Assembly: GCA_025210395.1 (NCBI GenBank)
Contig: JAOARV010000067.1
Span: 1 to 64,000 of the forward strand
DNA from: Marinisporobacter sp.
Lineage (GTDB): Bacteria; Bacillota; Clostridia; Peptostreptococcales; Thermotaleaceae
Length of the DNA stretch: 64,000 nucleotides
Direction: 5' to 3'
In this document: one piece after another, positions 63,640 through 64,000 of the stretch
Numbering within the stretch: the stretch's first letter is position 1
Layout: every line of letters begins with the position of its first letter
Notes under the pieces: generated by a model
What the model was told of the DNA's origin: nothing
Databases searched by the model: none
Seen by the model: only the letters and a program-made list of their open reading frames with translations
Translations under genes and position numbers: made by a program

Positions 63640-63660
63640 CCCATTAAATGGGTCATTTTT
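63634..63660. terminator. Bidirectional terminator at the right end
   Basis: AAATGACCCAT and ATGGGTCATTT with loop TAA, T runs on both sides; it holds the TtcA stop and overlaps the end of the convergent edge gene. Confidence 0.85.
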
Positions 63661-63997
63661 TATTCTCCATACTATTAATGGTATCATTCCACCTGTCTAC
63701 ATAACTACCTGTTGCCCACTCTGCCATAACAATCCTTTCATTTTCTTTTAAATCTATTTTCTTCATATACTTATACGACAATTGATTGTCTTTTATTGCA
63801 TATACATAGATTGCTTCTTTTGTAACCACAAGGGCTATGTCTTTTTTAGGTGAAGTAAAAATATCCTTCGCCTGCGGTACTCTTTTTTTCACTTCATTCC
63901 AAGATACATATAAATGATCATAATGGACGATTTTATAAGGTGGAATCATCTGAATATTAAATTCTAAAAATTTATTTTCCCCTTTTTTATTGTACAA
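63653..63997 (-). CDS. Hypothetical protein, possibly truncated by the window edge
   Basis: At least 114 residues; the frame begins 3 bases from the window edge, so the true start may lie outside. The protein is alpha/beta with KDIALVVTKEAIYVYAIKDNQLSYKYMKKIDLKENERIVMAEWATGSYVDRW, no membrane helix, and no known motif. It could be the C-terminal part of a larger protein. Confidence 0.5.
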   Translation of the reverse strand: MYNKKGENKFLEFNIQMIPPYKIVHYDHLYVSWNEVKKRVPQAKDIFTSPKKDIALVVTKEAIYVYAIKDNQLSYKYMKKIDLKENERIVMAEWATGSYVDRWNDTINSMENKK

Positions 63998-64000
63998 TCT

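Noticed and set aside
1-64000. CRISPR, prophage, insertion sequence, rRNA or tRNA genes
   Set aside because: No spaced direct-repeat array, transposase or integrase gene, or tRNA/rRNA signature was seen by reading.

Overview
The window is AT-rich DNA from a low-GC Gram-positive anaerobe, almost certainly a spore-forming member of the Clostridia. An Alkaliphilus/Crassaminicella-like clostridium fits, but genus is inference. Supporting signs are the PflB/PflA pair (oxygen-sensitive glycyl-radical chemistry), a SpoVB homologue, a DegS/DegU pair, a CcpA-type regulator carrying the HPr-binding motif, T-box and ZTP riboswitches, strong AGGAGG ribosome binding sites and frequent TTG/GTG starts. No rRNA, tRNA, phage, transposase or CRISPR array was seen, so this reads as ordinary chromosome.

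Layout. 0-10 kb: a PadR regulator with a palindromic operator candidate, a chemoreceptor fused to a PhnD-like binding domain, an arginase-family hydrolase, an NSS transporter behind a T-box leader, a YgjP-type metalloprotease, a free-standing PduL phosphotransacylase and a flavoprotein. 10-25 kb: hpt, DUF1232, a CDF metal transporter, an AlbA-type protein, a LysR regulator, M18 aminopeptidase, degS-degU, cheW, a YgiQ radical SAM protein, ccpA and an M23 peptidase-bactofilin pair. 25-35 kb: a lipid/diacylglycerol kinase, a MocR regulator and the histidine operon hisZ-G-C-B-H-A-F-IE with a divergent hisJ; hisD is absent. 35-41 kb: a 2'-5' RNA ligase-like protein, spoVB, 6S RNA, an FtsH paralogue and an NA37 nucleoid-associated protein pair. 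41.7-48.9 kb: a three-gene operon of uncharacterised multidomain proteins, the best candidate for an undescribed system. 49-57 kb: panF-yhdT, ndk, a lipase-like hydrolase, YebC and a TAXI-TRAP transporter operon. 57-64 kb: pflBA under a ZTP riboswitch, a DUF3810 protein, an FAH-family enzyme, a TtcA-like tRNA thiolase and an edge gene.

How the genes work together. Histidine synthesis is nearly complete here: short HisG with HisZ, the PHP-type phosphatase HisJ in place of the HisB phosphatase, and histidinol dehydrogenase elsewhere. PflB gives formate and acetyl-CoA, and PduL could convert acetyl-CoA to acetyl phosphate. The ZTP switch ties formate production to one-carbon demand, since ZTP accumulates when 10-formyl-THF runs low and the AICAR intermediate is itself released by histidine synthesis. 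The NSS transporter is apparently induced by uncharged tRNA-Phe. The 41.7-48.9 kb operon joins an HD phosphohydrolase, HEAT-like repeats, a NadD-like nucleotidyltransferase, a possible acetyltransferase and a phosphoribosyltransferase-like domain in one 1638-residue chain, followed by a malate/lactate dehydrogenase-like and a flavodoxin-like protein. Pyridine-nucleotide metabolism is the most economical guess.
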